Assembly: GCA_013399895.1 (NCBI GenBank)
Contig: VXBA01001255.1
Span: forward strand, 2,332,207 to 2,396,206
Length of the DNA stretch: 64,000 bases
Source: Serilophus lunatus
Lineage: Eukaryota; Chordata; Aves; Passeriformes; Eurylaimidae
Direction: 5' to 3'
This document shows, one piece after another, positions 13,931 to 26,900 of the stretch; positions within the stretch are counted from its first letter, which is position 1; the number at the start of each line of letters is the position of its first letter. The notes beneath the pieces were generated by a model, which was not told the DNA's origin, did not search any database, and saw nothing but the letters and a program-made list of their open reading frames with translations. A program made the position numbers and the translations under genes.

Positions 13931-13966
13931 TTTTCGTAAGTGAAGATGTTTTCGTAGATGAAGATA
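13931..13966. repeat. 18-bp imperfect tandem duplication
   Basis: Two adjacent 18-base units beginning TTTTCGTA agree at 15 of 18 positions. Each unit retains a CpG. They lie in a short open frame that stops soon after, so coding use is unlikely. Confidence 0.75.
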
Positions 13967-16900
13967 GACTCACCCAATTATAAGAGTGGGTTTTGAAATT
14001 CGTGGGGGGATAGGCGCCCTAGTATTATAAGGCAGCTCCTAAGAGAAACATCTAAAGAGGGAGCTTTGTGGTGTTCATTGAAGTTTAAGTACATATTTTT
14101 CCTAATTCATGGTAGCCGTCATGAACAACATACTCTGTTGAAAAAACAAAGCCCACTTATATTTTCACACAGTTCCAAACTGAGAGGCTTAGTTTTCTTG
14201 CAATCCGAAACAACAGCGCTTCCTATTGTTCTTGCTTATATCACCATATGAATCCTGTTACCATATAGAAGGATTTTCTTCATATTCAGTGAAGGAAAAG
14301 CATTATAATAAGTTGTTGTATACTGCCTGCATTATTCATCTGGGCTGAAGGGAGCATCCAAAAACTTACTTATTCCCAAAGTATTAATTTATCAAAGCTA
14401 AGGGCTTGTTTAGTAACCCTACACCATAAAGCCCATGGCACATGAAGAATTCACAGAAACTACGTAAGAAAGGTCCATTCAGAGGCTACTGACAGTGATC
14501 TATAATTACGATCAAATTTCTTGCAGATAAACAGACTTTAAAGGCCAGAAGAAAACCTTTCATCACCTTGCCTGTTTACCGTAGGAATTGCCTCCAGGGT
14601 GTCCTGTAACTTGTATTTCAAGAGTTTTCCAAGAAGATATTCTGCATGTAAGGAATTAAAGAGGATAGTCATCTCATAGTTGGCCTTTATTGGTGACCTG
14701 AAGCTTAGGAACGTGCGTCTTAGATGTTAGCAAACATATCAAAAGGGGAATGTATGCAGGATAACCTATTTTATGAGGTTTATGGCACTGAATCCTTTTT
14801 ATTCTGCATGTTAAGAGCTCTACAGAGAAGAGAGGAGAGAAGAAAAGAATTTGCAGTGATGAGGCTTAATAAATTTCTTCTCATCACTGACTGCGAGTAT
14901 ATACAAAACATGGGAAAAAAGCTGAGTTTAAGAAAGTGGAAGGGAAGTTAGGATATGAGAAGGCCTGCCCTGGTTGGCTGCAACATAGCTTTCCTGAGGC
15001 AAAAGATTAAATAAAAACCTAGGGTCAATAAAGTGACCTTGATCTTGTTCCAGTTACATGCTTGTCACAGCCATTAACTTGACAATGTTCTAGTTTCTGA
15101 TTGAAGGCTTTAGCAGGGACAGTGCTTAATTCTTTGATGGTTCAAAATATAGGACATCTCAAATGTAGGAAGAAAAGCTTATGCATTTCCTTAAACAGCT
15201 TCTGGAAGCATGATGGAAAACAGAGGTACAAAGAGATTGCAAATGCTGATGAAGGCATTGACACCAAGTTCCTAGGCTCCACTTGAAATTCAACTCCTGG
15301 CCTACCAGCACTTGGCATCATCTTTGAGCAGTATGAATCAGAGAAAGGAAGGAATGTGAATGAGCCCATTAGCCCAGATACCATAGATCTTGTACTTCTG
15401 GGACTTCAGAAATTGACAGCATATGTTGGTAAAAAAGCCTGAGAGATCAGCCAGGAGCATAAGTTGCTGTTAGGAAACAGCTTGTTTATCTGACTTTAAT
15501 TTTCTGCAACTGGGTTGCACATGGCTACAGACATGCATAAAAGTCTTTTCACTGCCCCATGTGATTCCAACCAGACATACGTGCCATCCTCCACCCCTTC
15601 AATGGCATGCAGCACTCCTGAGTAACAGAAGGCTATTTCCCCTTTCAGAGGCACAGCAGCAGGAAATATATTCTAAACTCATCTGATTTGCGAAATTGCT
15701 CAGGTCTCTTGGCAGCTGGAAGGTTGTTGGCAGGCACACATCAACTCCTAGCCTTCCTCAAACATAACCTTATTTAATAGCCTACTTTGATGAGCTGCAT
15801 AAGAAAAGTCAACCTGTAAATGAGGATGGATTGGCTGTGAATGCTTGTCCAGTCAGTGCTGCCAGCACTTGCTACATCCCATGCGCAGAAGGGTCACAGC
15901 TCATTGCCAGAAAAGGTAACAACTCCTCAGAGAGGTCATAGCACAGGAGATGCTGGAGTATGTGTTGTCTGGCATGGCTCCTTGACCACCTTGTAGAGAT
16001 AAAAGCAGACTGCTGCCTTCTAATATACTTATGTCCTACACAGATGACCCAAGGTTCTGTAGCTGTGAGCTCCATAGTAAAATCTTTGTCTGGCCAAGCA
16101 CCACCAAACACTAAAGAGATCCAGGAACCAGAGAATTGTAGAGTAGCAGCTCCAGACACCTCATTGTTCCAAGAGTTGCAGAGAGTAGATGGGCATCTTG
16201 ATCCTGGGAAGCCTAGTCATATCAGCTTCAGCAATACTTGTTGCTTAATTTCACTGACAGCAATGATTTAAGTTAGCAAGCATTTCCCATAACCAGCACA
16301 GCCTGTAGCCAGTAAGACACATGCCATCCAACCACTTGGTTTTACACAGCTTGGCCACCTCTCTCTCATATTTGTCCGAGTTCCCCCAAAACAGCAGCCA
16401 GGGGTCTTCCATTGTGTTTCCTGAGGGAAAATTCCAATGTAATCAAAATACAACTCACAGCGATATCCTGTGAATTTCTTGCAGTACCACTACATCGGTC
16501 AACACAAACCACATTCTTTTAAATGATCACATTGTACAGCAAAATATGTTTGAGTATTAAGGAAAAGGATCCTTCAAGAGCATTTTCAGAGAATGAGAGT
16601 GAATATGTTTATGTTCAGGAACTTAAAACTCTTAGTGCCTTGGCAGGACTGCTCACATTGATGACAGGGGAATGTATATGTGATTAAAAAATTCTTATTC
16701 AGTTCCTTCTGTCAAACACATCAGGGAATATTTTCTTCTCATTCCATGTCTGTCAGTTGGAAAATATATACTTCTATCTCCAATTTTATTACAAACACAT
16801 TTGTAATATTGATTGCCTCCCTAAATAAAAAGTCTAATAATAACTCAATGTATTTCAAAACTTTTAATTGTAAAGGTGTTAAACCTGACAGTGTAACTTA

Positions 16901-18403
16901 AGTTCTATTGGTATTTTTCTTCCTCCATATACTCTGAAAAGAGCTTTTGCTTAATATTTTTAATTTACTGAACAGAAAGTGAACAAATAAGCAGTATGCA
17001 GGCAGTTAGATTAGTATCAGAAGAAGTGATTGGCAAACAAAGGAATAAAAAGTAAGAAAACAATGCCCAAGAGAAGGCAAAGAAGTTTGTGCAGAGAAAC
17101 TGGTGCAAGCGAGCTTTGTTTCACAATATATACTCCAGAAACAGTGTAGGATGCCTAGGAGGCAAGTGAATGTGTGAATACTGAGTATCAGATACTGGTC
17201 CCAACATGAAGGAAGAAGAAAGATGATGTGCGTGCAGAAGCACAGGATATTCATAACTCCCAAGTGAGTTACAGATAGAATGATTTATGAGTGGAAATAG
17301 AAGCAGAGTGATGGAATAAAGTAATGGGAACTAAGAATAGGTATGGTGAAAACCTTATGTTTTGAAATGTGACAGCGTTAAGACCATCACTGAGAGTCCC
17401 CACATTTGACAAGGTGTTTTGCAGATAAAAGAATGGGAAAACTGGTATACAGAAAGAGACCAAGGCAAAAACCCTCCAAAAAACAGAGTGTGAGAGATGA
17501 ACAGATAGTGCCGAGACAGCAGACTAACAGAAAAACAGAGGAAGTACAATCTACAAATAGATAGAAATACTGATTCATTTTGACACCATAAGAAATTAAA
17601 TTTGTGGCATCACAAACTCCTGGTCATAGTGGAATCAAAAAGTATCTTGTCAGTGTCAGAGACAACATGAATTGTTTAATGGGAAGAAAGGTAAGACAAC
17701 ATAGAAACCTGTAATCATTGTTTGTTCTGTGACAAATGACTGCTGGTCTTCTGGGAATAGATCAGGATCATCTGTAAGAGACTGATCTTAAGGGGATGGA
17801 TCTGAATGGTCATCTAGTCCCTAGAGAAGGCATGAAAATATCATGAAAATTAGCATGGAGCTCTAGACTTTATGTTCTGAAGATTTTTTAACTGGTGTTT
17901 GACCAGTGGGAGACATTCATGGAGAAAGTACTGCCAATAGGTGGACTTCACTGGAGACCAAGGGAAGCTTGGCAGATGGATTGTTCCCACTCAGTTCCTC
18001 TGGAGAAGACCTCCAGAATTTCCTTTAAAATTCAGGGGGGAAAAAAAAAAAGTGAAGGATGTAATGACAGAAGAATATCAGCATATAGAAAAACATATAT
18101 GAATGAGATAGAGTGCTAAACTAACATGGAAGAAAGCAGTTGCCTAGACAACACTTTCTAGTGAAAGACAAACTGATATAGAAGTACCATGAGTTAAGAT
18201 AAATCAATTTAAGATTCCTATTACAAAGAAACTGGATGGCAAAACAGAAGGAAATATATTGATTAAAGTAAGAAACGAGAACAGCTATATGGGACAAATA
18301 GGATGAGTACAGAAAAACAGTTGTGACAAAGTTAAAGGGATACTTGCTGTTCAAAGAAGATCAAAACAAACATGAAGTGATCTGAGAGGCTAAAGAGAAG
18401 TAG
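13967..18403. other. Unique non-coding sequence
   Basis: No supported gene. The overlapping frames at 15872-16159 (minus) and 15960-16271 (plus) lie in a slightly GC-richer patch but show no domain or conserved motif that I recognise. The stretch from 16.9 to 18.4 kb is AT-rich with no visible repeat. Confidence 0.45.
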
Positions 18404-18575
18404 GAATTATAGAATAACAAGAAAAAATGGAGATTGCTAGAAACCATTGAAGGTTTCTAGTCTAACCTACTGCTCAAAGCAGAGATAACTTCAAAGTTAG
18501 ACCAGGTGGCTCATGCTTTTTTCTCTTGAATTCTGAAGATTTTTAAGAAGAGATTTCAGCATCTCTCAAGAGACT
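18404..18575 (-). mobile_element. Decayed CR1 LINE 3' fragment
   Basis: On the plus strand an ATTATAGAAT tail is followed by GGTTTCTAGTCTAACCTACTGCTCAAAGCAGAG. This corresponds to the CR1 stretch in which a three-base-variable tail is followed by TCTAGTCCAACC and CTGCTCAAAGCAGGG. AGACCAGGTGGCTCA and a degraded CTGAAGATTT...AGCATCTCT block follow. Orientation is minus. Divergence is much higher than in the copy at 10.9 kb, so this is an older insertion or a different subfamily. Confidence 0.7.
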
Positions 18576-18833
18576 GCTGAAGTTGCATATATGGACTTCT
18601 AGAGATCAAGGTCAGATCTGTTTACAACATGAAAGCTCTTTGATATTTTTTGACAGATCAATATTACAGTGAAATATCTCATTCTAAATGACATAAAACT
18701 TTACCATTGGGAACCCAGAACAAATATTACCAGTCAGGTTGAAGGATGTATCAATTTCTTCACCAAATTAGTCTATCAGGAGTTATAGCATTTTAGATTT
18801 GGTGTAAATAAGTTAGCATAAATAACAATATAA

Positions 18834-18838
18834 GGCGT
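18834..18838. repeat. Left target-site duplication of LTR copy 1
   Basis: GGCGT directly precedes the LTR terminus TGTGGTGG. The right flank is GGTGT at 19989-19993. The two differ by one C/T transition at a CpG, as expected from deamination of an old 5-bp duplication. Confidence 0.6.
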
Positions 18839-19988
18839 TGTGGTGGTTTAACACCGCTGTTTTAATTAAGGGCTAGCTAGACAGTAACGAGAAGACTGGA
18901 CAGAATGTAACAACAGAGAAACAGTTTATTTGTCTGGAGCTCAACTAAAGAAAAACACAGTTTAAGGAAACTCCGGACTGAACACAGAATTAAACTCAAC
19001 AAAAACCACGCGAAAGGGAAAAAAAATAAAAAAAATAAGGGAACTGCTTTCAAAGGCCAGGCAGGCTGGCCCAGGGAAAGCAGTGGGAAGGGAAAGCCGT
19101 TTCCGCTTCTCTCTCCCTCTCTCTGGTGGTAGCCAACTCCCAGCCCTTGAAGCCTCTGGAAAACACAACACAGTGAAAATTCCTTCCCCCAACCCGGGAT
19201 GTTATTTGGGGAAGCTTTTCTACCTGCAGTTGTGCTGGTGTGGCTCTGGTGCCAATGGGGGTGGGCAGAGTCAAGCCACGAGGCCTGGGAGTTGGAGAAG
19301 GGAAGCTGTGCAGCTGCTCTGCAGCTTTGCAGGAAGCCAAAGAGAGTGAATTTCCGTTTCTTCGGGCTTTTAAGCTCTCCAAGTCCCATGTGAATCTCGC
19401 GGTCCTCTTCCCGGCTTCGCCGCTTTGGATTGGCCAGCGGTCTGGGCTCCACCTCCTCCTTCGAGACTCCCGGCTCCAACAAAATGGCGGTTCCCGCCAA
19501 AATTGCGAGCCAACGACTCCCCACCGCCATGTTTTTACCAGCCGCGGGCTGGCTGTCCCCTCTCCAGGGCTCCTGCCGACCATGGGGACCCTCAAAAGGG
19601 GTCCCCAAGGGCTGCAGNNNNNNNNNNNNNNNNNNNNNNNNNNNNNNNNNNNNNNNNNNNNNNNNNNNNNNNNNNNNNNNNNNNNNNNNNNNNNNNNNNN
19701 NNNNNNNNNNNNNNNNNNNNNNNNNNNNNNNNNNNNNNNNNNNNNNNNNNNNNNNNNNNNNNNNNNNNNNNNNNNNNNNNNNNNNNNNNNNNNNNNNNNN
19801 NNNNNNNNNNNNNNNNNNNNNNNNNNNNNNNNNNNNNNNNNNNNNNNNNNNNNNNNNNNNNNNNNNNNNNNNNNNNNNNNNNNNNNNNNNNNNNNNNNNN
19901 NNNNNNNNNNNNNNNNNNNNNNNNCCCCCGCTCCGTCTAAGAACCCCGAGCACTCCCCTCTATCCCCCTCCCCTTTCAAACCCCTACA
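18839..19988 (-). mobile_element. Solo LTR of an avian endogenous retrovirus, copy 1
   Basis: The element starts TGTGGTGGTTTAA and ends CAAACCCCTACA, so it has TG...CA ends plus a longer imperfect terminal inversion. A near-perfect 5-bp duplication flanks it. It shares order and motifs with the copy at 42220-43194: an A-rich block followed by GGGAACTG, a CCTCTC-rich block, an AAAACACAA block and CTTTTAAG (19367-19374) at almost the same offset from the left end. Minus orientation is preferred because an AATAAACTGTTTCTC polyadenylation-like motif reads on the minus strand near 18925, about 90 bases from the terminus, while the GC-rich promoter-like half lies at the other end. No gag, pol or env lies beside it, so it is a solo LTR. 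A 5-bp duplication suits ERVL-type integration. The 307 N interrupt the GC-rich half, and translated frames across them are artefacts. Confidence 0.8.
19618..19924. other. Assembly gap (307 N)
   Basis: An unbroken run of N lies inside the GC-rich part of LTR copy 1. By comparison with copy 2 the missing sequence may be nearer 120 bases, so the gap length may be nominal. Confidence 0.99.
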
Positions 19989-19993
19989 GGTGT
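19989..19993. repeat. Right target-site duplication of LTR copy 1
   Basis: GGTGT follows the terminal TACA and pairs with GGCGT at 18834-18838 with one transition. Confidence 0.6.
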
Positions 19994-22900
19994 TAGTTAA
20001 AATAGGCTTGGATAATGTTATCAAATGTTTAAGATAAAAAAAACAAAGAAAACGCACGAGTAGATGCATTGTAGTGGAAAGACTTGCCAGTTTGCAGGCT
20101 GATGTTACTGAACTTCACATAGCTGTCTTTTGGCAGCCCAGAGGTTCAGTGATTCAGGGACCAACATGACACCCTGCTTTCCAAGTGTGCAAAAGTAGAA
20201 AACCAGGCTTATTTTTTGCAATGTTTTTGATGCTAATAAATAACTTTTCTATTGTACAGTATGCTTATTGATATGTTGTTAGTTGGCATTGCTGGCAAGC
20301 TGTGAAACAATTTATTAATCTGCAAGGAGACTACTTTGTAAATTATATTTGATGGATGTTGGCATGTCCCTGCAGTTTTTACAAAGTAATTCTGAAGATG
20401 ACAATTTTATCTTGTGAATGGATGATAGGACTTATTGGTCATATGAAATAATCAGTCAAAAGATCTCATTTGCGACAGTAAGTCTGTTTCCCTGTGATCT
20501 GTGTGCCAGATGGACTAAGAAATTGGAGGTAAAACTGGAAGAAGATGACAAGAAATATGGCACAAAAACATGAATAGCAGATGTTTTCACAGTCAAGAAA
20601 AAACATGTATAGGCAACTAAGGCTACAGTGAGAAGAAATGTTGGTATCTTCACCTGTAAAAACCATGTTATAAAAGTTTAGAGTTTAAGTGCTACTTGAT
20701 AATGAGTTTGGAGGAAAAAGTCTGCTTCTGATTGTTTCACTGTGATCATGAAAGGAGAAATTTGTGCTCCTTCACAAGACAGATGACTGCAGTGATATTT
20801 GATTCTGAACTCATTTCTTCTCCTGACCCAAATAGGACTACTGCTTTGGCTGTAAAGGGATGACAATATCTTTTGGTTTATATCCCTGCTATAGGGTCAC
20901 TAAAATATCTGTATATCTGGGAAAAAAATATGAACATATCATTTATTGTTAAGATTTTTCTGATATTACTTTGTTGTCATATAGTTGTAGAAGAGTCTGT
21001 CTTAAATGTCTTTATTTTATTAAAAATACTTTTTTCTGTTAGAGAACATATAGTTCTTTAGGGCAGAATAAAGAATTTTGCAGAAGAACCACAAGGACAT
21101 TTTAAGTAGTCAAGCTGAGAGCTAGGAAAGGTATTAAAAGAGAAATTTCCCTCAATTTAAATGGTTTACACTCACTCAGGTCAACTCATGTTCAATAGGG
21201 ACGATTAAAAGAAATGCTCTTTGCACAAAGGCAAAGAACTACTGAAAGGACCTTCAATTCTGGCATTGTCAAGATTTCTTTTTAGGCTCAATAAAAAAGA
21301 AAGAAAAATCACAGTGTAAAGGTATGTAAAACTTGGGATGCAACAGAGGAAACAAATGTGGCAGAACATTTAATAAGCAGAGCACATCTGATGAAGTCTT
21401 TGTTTAAGCTTGAAACATTTTTTTGATCTTGCCTCAACTTCATGAGCATTTAGGAGGCTATCAAAACCAGAGCAAATCCTGTTCATGGCGTAGAATTAGT
21501 TGAAACCTTAAGTTTCAAACTCATGCAGTCTAAAAGTCATTACAATACAGCTTGAATGGTTTTCTTCTCTATGTGACATGGAAGATATACACATTTTCAT
21601 TAAACTATCATTAAAATAACTTGATATTAATACTTTTTTTATTAATACTTTTCACATTTAATTTCCTTTTCAGAATTATAAGTTGCCTATGATTTTGAGT
21701 TCTACACTTCCCTCATTTAGTTTCAAATATTCTGTATTCTGCAAGCACCTTATGTGAAAACTGGGGACAAAACAAAAATTCATAATGCTTTTCTAACATA
21801 ATTGACTGCATCTTGCAAGGTTCCCCTTGCAAAAGAGAAGAGATTGCAAGTACTTCCAGGAATGGTTTTACACTTTTATAGTTCTCTCTGACATCAAACA
21901 CCTACTAGAGTCAGTAGACTTCAAACAGCTTCTTGACACTAAACAAACCACAGTGACAAAAGTCGTGCTAACAAATACTGCATGGAAAAGATTTCTTGTC
22001 CTGATTCAATTATGCCATCCTATTCTGTCCCACTGAAGGGGTTTCACTTAGCACTTTAAAAACTTGTCTCTTCCTTACCAAAACTCAATTTAAGAAATAG
22101 TTAAACACTTTTTGCTTGCTTTGTTCTCATTTGGATCAGTTCAGGATAAATGTTTACTCTTGTCTTTTTAGCCTATGGATCTTTTGCTTATGATTCTTGG
22201 TGGAGACAACTCCTGCTAAATAATTTCTTCATTCTAAGATCAGAGTCTACACTGCGCTCAGGATAGTGTGACTCTGGTCTCCTGTTGGATCTTCTGGACA
22301 CTCTCAAAATAATAAAACAAATATCCCCAAACTCTAGTTCTGCAATGTTTGGTCAGGGTTCGCAGTTAGATACTCAGGAATCCTGTGAGCTGGAAGCTGG
22401 CAAGCACACCCCTGGGGATACTGTGGTAACTTGAATGTTGGCATATTTATGCACATATCTTCCCAAGGCCAAGAAAACAAAAGGCATGTGTTATAGTGAG
22501 TTTTAGAGTTTTCAGAGTAGGAAACAAAAATAAAGTGTATAATGCGTTGCTTTTCACAAAAACCACCTTTTCCCACATCGTACAGATTTTCTAGCTGACT
22601 CTGTGGTCTACTGCTTCACTTATTAGCACTCTATTTTGAGATTTTTTGCTGAACACTAGCCATTCGGTCAGAAGGGAGTCCAGGTCTTGACCCTGTCTGG
22701 ACTCTAGAGCATAATCTAACAAAATTGCTTTGCAAAATCTTTTAGAGGGAACAAAAGGGTCATACAGATTTTTGGAGGGTGTTCTTCACTGATTGCAAAT
22801 ACCAGTCATGGAGTAATCAGCTCTTTTTGTGCGTGAACAAGTCTGACTGCAACAATCTGTTCATACATAACTATCTTTTTCCTTTTTCAAGTAAGTGTAC

Positions 22901-23811
22901 GGCATTAATGCCTGCAACCTGAGGACAGTTTTGTCATTACCTGGATTTTTGCCTGTAATGAAACCAAGCATGTTTTTAACCCCAGTTCAGATTGACCATT
23001 AAGCAAATAATAAATCACAGATGTTGCTATTTCAGAGTTTAGCCTAAATGCAGAAACTGAGATGATATGCTGCCTGTTTCCTCAATAGCTGATAAGAAAA
23101 TTTGACTGACAGGCAGAAGTTTTGGAGCTCTTAAGTTCCTACATAATTTTAACAGCAGTAGTCCACATAAAGAAGAAAAAGCACATTTACAACTCTCCCT
23201 CACAGGTTTCAGGTCAATAATATTAGATATTAGTGTGTCCAAAGGGTGTCACACTGCCACAGCCATAGAGCTCATTGCTTACCAGACACAGGAGGTCTCA
23301 CATGAAAAACAAACAAACCAACCCTCAAAACTACACAAAACCCCTTGATAGAAATGAAGATTTAGAAATTCTGCTACTCAGAATTATTTGGTTAGATCTA
23401 AGCTACCCCAACCTTTTTCTGTGATGGTAATTCAGCCACACACATCTGACAACGCTTCAAACATCCTTTACATTTTCCTTCTCTCTGCAGCTCTTGTCCC
23501 CTTTGCATTCTCACAGTGGAACAAACATCATTGTTTCTCTATTCTTTTAATTTTCTGCAATAAATACAAAGCACTAACAGAACTGGTGAATAATGTCTCT
23601 GCAAGCACTCCTAGGATACGATGGTCTTGTCTCTTTAAATGAACCAGCTATGTAGCAGCTAAATTGGGAGAGCAGCCAAAGAATTCCCAAGGGATCTGCT
23701 GGCAGAACAGCATCATAGTCCTGTAATATAAAAATATGAACTCTACGGCATTAGATCTCCTTTATTGTAATGCTTTCCAAGATGACTTTGGATAACAAAA
23801 CATAACAGGAA
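19994..23811. other. Unique non-coding sequence
   Basis: AT-rich single-copy sequence. The short frames on both strands lack domains and splice context. I see no repeats apart from short A or T runs. Confidence 0.45.
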
Positions 23812-23900
23812 TCACAGAATCATATGGGATCACCCAAGCTCTCCACCTTTCTTCCTGTCTGGAGGTGCTCCCAGCTCAGGGTCAGCCAAAAATGAGACAA
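23812..23900 (-). mobile_element. Possible CR1 3' tail remnant
   Basis: GAATCACAGAATCATATGG on the plus strand is the reverse complement of the CR1 terminal ATTCTRTG repeat. The following sequence, up to a CAGGGTCAGCC motif, is only loosely CR1-like. It is too decayed for a firm call. Confidence 0.35.
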
Positions 23901-26900
23901 CAGACCACTGTCAAGTGGCATTTTTGTGTGAGTTAAATACCTGTCTATACCTATAGTGGTCATGCTATGATTCCTGGCAGTGCAAGCCTAGGGAAACATG
24001 TGGGACAGGTACTCAAAAGCTCTAAACAGGCCCCACTTTGTAGTTGGTATCTTCTGTGTCTGAATAGAAGCAATGTGAGGCAACAGATGAGGCAGAATAA
24101 AAAAATGAAACCCCAAACAAAGGAACACTCCTTTGTTTGAACAAACTTTTGCTATCTCTATGGCATGAGTGAAGTCCTTTCTTCTAAGGTAGGGGAGTTA
24201 GGCCAAAACTCCATGCAGGTAAAGATAGAAGATCTCTCTTAAACATGAAGTAGGACTTTCATAAAACTGAGTCCTGGAAAATAACCTTTGTGATTTCTGC
24301 CCTGAAGAAAGTTTTCACATCAGAGGCAAAATTGAAAAACCTGAACCCAGATGGTTTGAATCACAGCTTGGGGACCAGCTTTCCTAGTTTTCATGTCTGT
24401 CTGATGATGACAACCTCACACCCAACTACTGGAAGTTCATTCTTACAGGAGCAGGTTGAAGTGTTGCTAACTGTGAAAATATATGACTGTGACAGATAGG
24501 GAAAAAATAACTGCTTTGAGGTCTCACAGAAATAATACTTTCTGCTGAGATTCAGCAGGAAAGCAACAACCAGTGCTCTGACTTCTGTATACAAAAGTCA
24601 AAAATCCACCTGACATTCAGAAGAATAACAACTGTTTTATATATGTCTGCAATAGCCAGATGCTATGAATCTTGTGCAGCCTCAGGGAATATCAAGTTAC
24701 TTGAAAACGTGTGATTCGATATTCCAAAGAGAAGAATAACCTGACAAAACTTAGCTAAAGAAACATTACAAAGGCATCCTACTGTTCTGATTTCTCTCCC
24801 ATGCAATGTCTCCATGGTACCCAAGGGGAAGGACTTAAAGTACAAGCTTACCATCAGATAGAAAGATCCAGAGCCATTTTTATAATATGTACTCCATTGC
24901 AAATATAATACTTAAATCTAGCATCACTAAAGGAATCAGCATCTGTTTATCACCCAATAAACAAAATGTTGTGCTGAAAGTTAGTTGCACATGTAAGTTG
25001 TTAAGTCTACAGATATTTCCCAATGAATAAAAGAAAAAAAGAAAAACAACTCTTCTAATTTACCAAAACAATAATTATTCTCAGACAACGTAAAAAAGAA
25101 AGCAGGCTTGGTAAAGCTATTAACTCTGTGGCCCATAGATAAAAGCTGTTAACTTTGTAGCTCATTTGTTCTCTCGATCTTTAGAAATATTCTGGACTAC
25201 GTATGGACAAGATGGTTTCAGCATAGTCTTAGAAGTTAAAGTTACAAAGGCAGTGTGTAAATGCTGAAGGGATTTATCTGCTCAACACAGGGACAGCCAG
25301 AAATGCATTCCTGAAGAGTCATGGCCAATAAAAAAATCTCCTTCTGTGCCATGAGACATATGGTAACTAGGTTCACACAAACAAATAAAAGCAGTTTCTC
25401 TCCTCTCTGGCTCCTCACACATAAAAAAACCCCCAAAACAAACCTGAAGCAGCAGGAGATTAGGTTTTTTAAAACTACAGAAGCTGGTTTTGTTTTATTT
25501 TTGTAATTATGAGGAAAGCTGATCTAATATGGCTTATAAAGTACAATCAGAACTAAAATAAATTTTCCTGTTTTTTTGCTAAAGTTTGCTGCCTAGTGCT
25601 TTTTCCTAATGATTAGCTAAAATAAATCCTAGAAATGGTATTGGTCTAAAATGCTGCTTATCAGCTTCCAGTCCACCCTCTAGGATGGAGCACCTAAACA
25701 TGAAGTTGCAGACAAGATCTAATAACAGATGTGAAGAGCCACAAATTTCCTTCCTGCTACACATTGGAAAAAAGACTTTTCCAATCTGAGACAGGATAAC
25801 ATGCTTGCAAAAGGACAAGCTGGTGTTGCAAGCGATGGGTAATTGCGAGATTTAACTTCATAATTTCAATGTGAATGTTGACTTCCCCCACATCTTTCAG
25901 AGATGATGTTTACAGTCAGGCAGCTGGACATTTAAATATTCATTCTGTTAATCTACAAGCATTGTGTACTGACTATAGCTTTACTAAGAATGCTGAGCCA
26001 GCTCCCATGAATATATGACACAGACAAAAAGCTGACATATGGGCTAATTACCTTAAGAACAGAGGCAGAATTCTACACTTAAATAACAGATGTTTGTGGT
26101 GGCTACTTAAACTTCATCCAAGAACAACGTGCAAACAGGTATTTTATACAAATCTAAAGCCTTACTGAATTCTGAACTGCCAATGTCTGACCTGTACTCA
26201 GTTTGACTAAATTTACCAGTGCAATTCATTGGTACAGAATATCTATTTCAAGAATCAGGACAGCCTCGCTTTTTAGTACTGGTTAGTAATGCAAAGTCTA
26301 GATTTTTTTTTCCCTTTCAGGAATAACATGAAACATGACAATGCTTTTGTGGGTCTCCAATTGTGACTTAGCTCAAGATGAAGAATGGTTTTTATTTGAA
26401 AAATATTCACAGTTATATGTAGATAAAATGAAAAAATATAATAAAATATAAAAATACAATAACTACTTTTGACCTGAAGCAGTTTATATTAGCAAGCTTA
26501 GTACCATAAGTCAATATAGGTGTTCAAGTTCTCGTGAAAAAAATCTCAGTTGTTCTTACACTTTTGGCGTATATGGAAGATATCAAAGTTCACTGACTGC
26601 CACTGGGATTATTACTCCATGTTTCTGGATCTTTGCTTTTGGCAACTTTGAATACCTAAATTATAGTAAATGCAAACATGTTTCCCTAGAGTTTTCTTCA
26701 TCACCATGTTCCCTTTGAAGAAAATCTTTACACAAAACTACCCAGGACTGAGCTCTCCCTTTCAAGTCAATGGAAGGGCTAAAGCTACATATGTGAAGGC
26801 GCAATATCCAGTTCACCCTGTTATGAATTAGTTTCTGTAATTTCTCAGTCTAAGATCTTGTTCTGGCAACTTCAACCAGTATTTCATCTAAAACTGAATA

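Noticed and set aside
18877..20069. Long open frames (up to 358 codons) across the N gap
   Set aside because: They are open only because N is translated as X. The rest is GC-rich LTR sequence with no domain.
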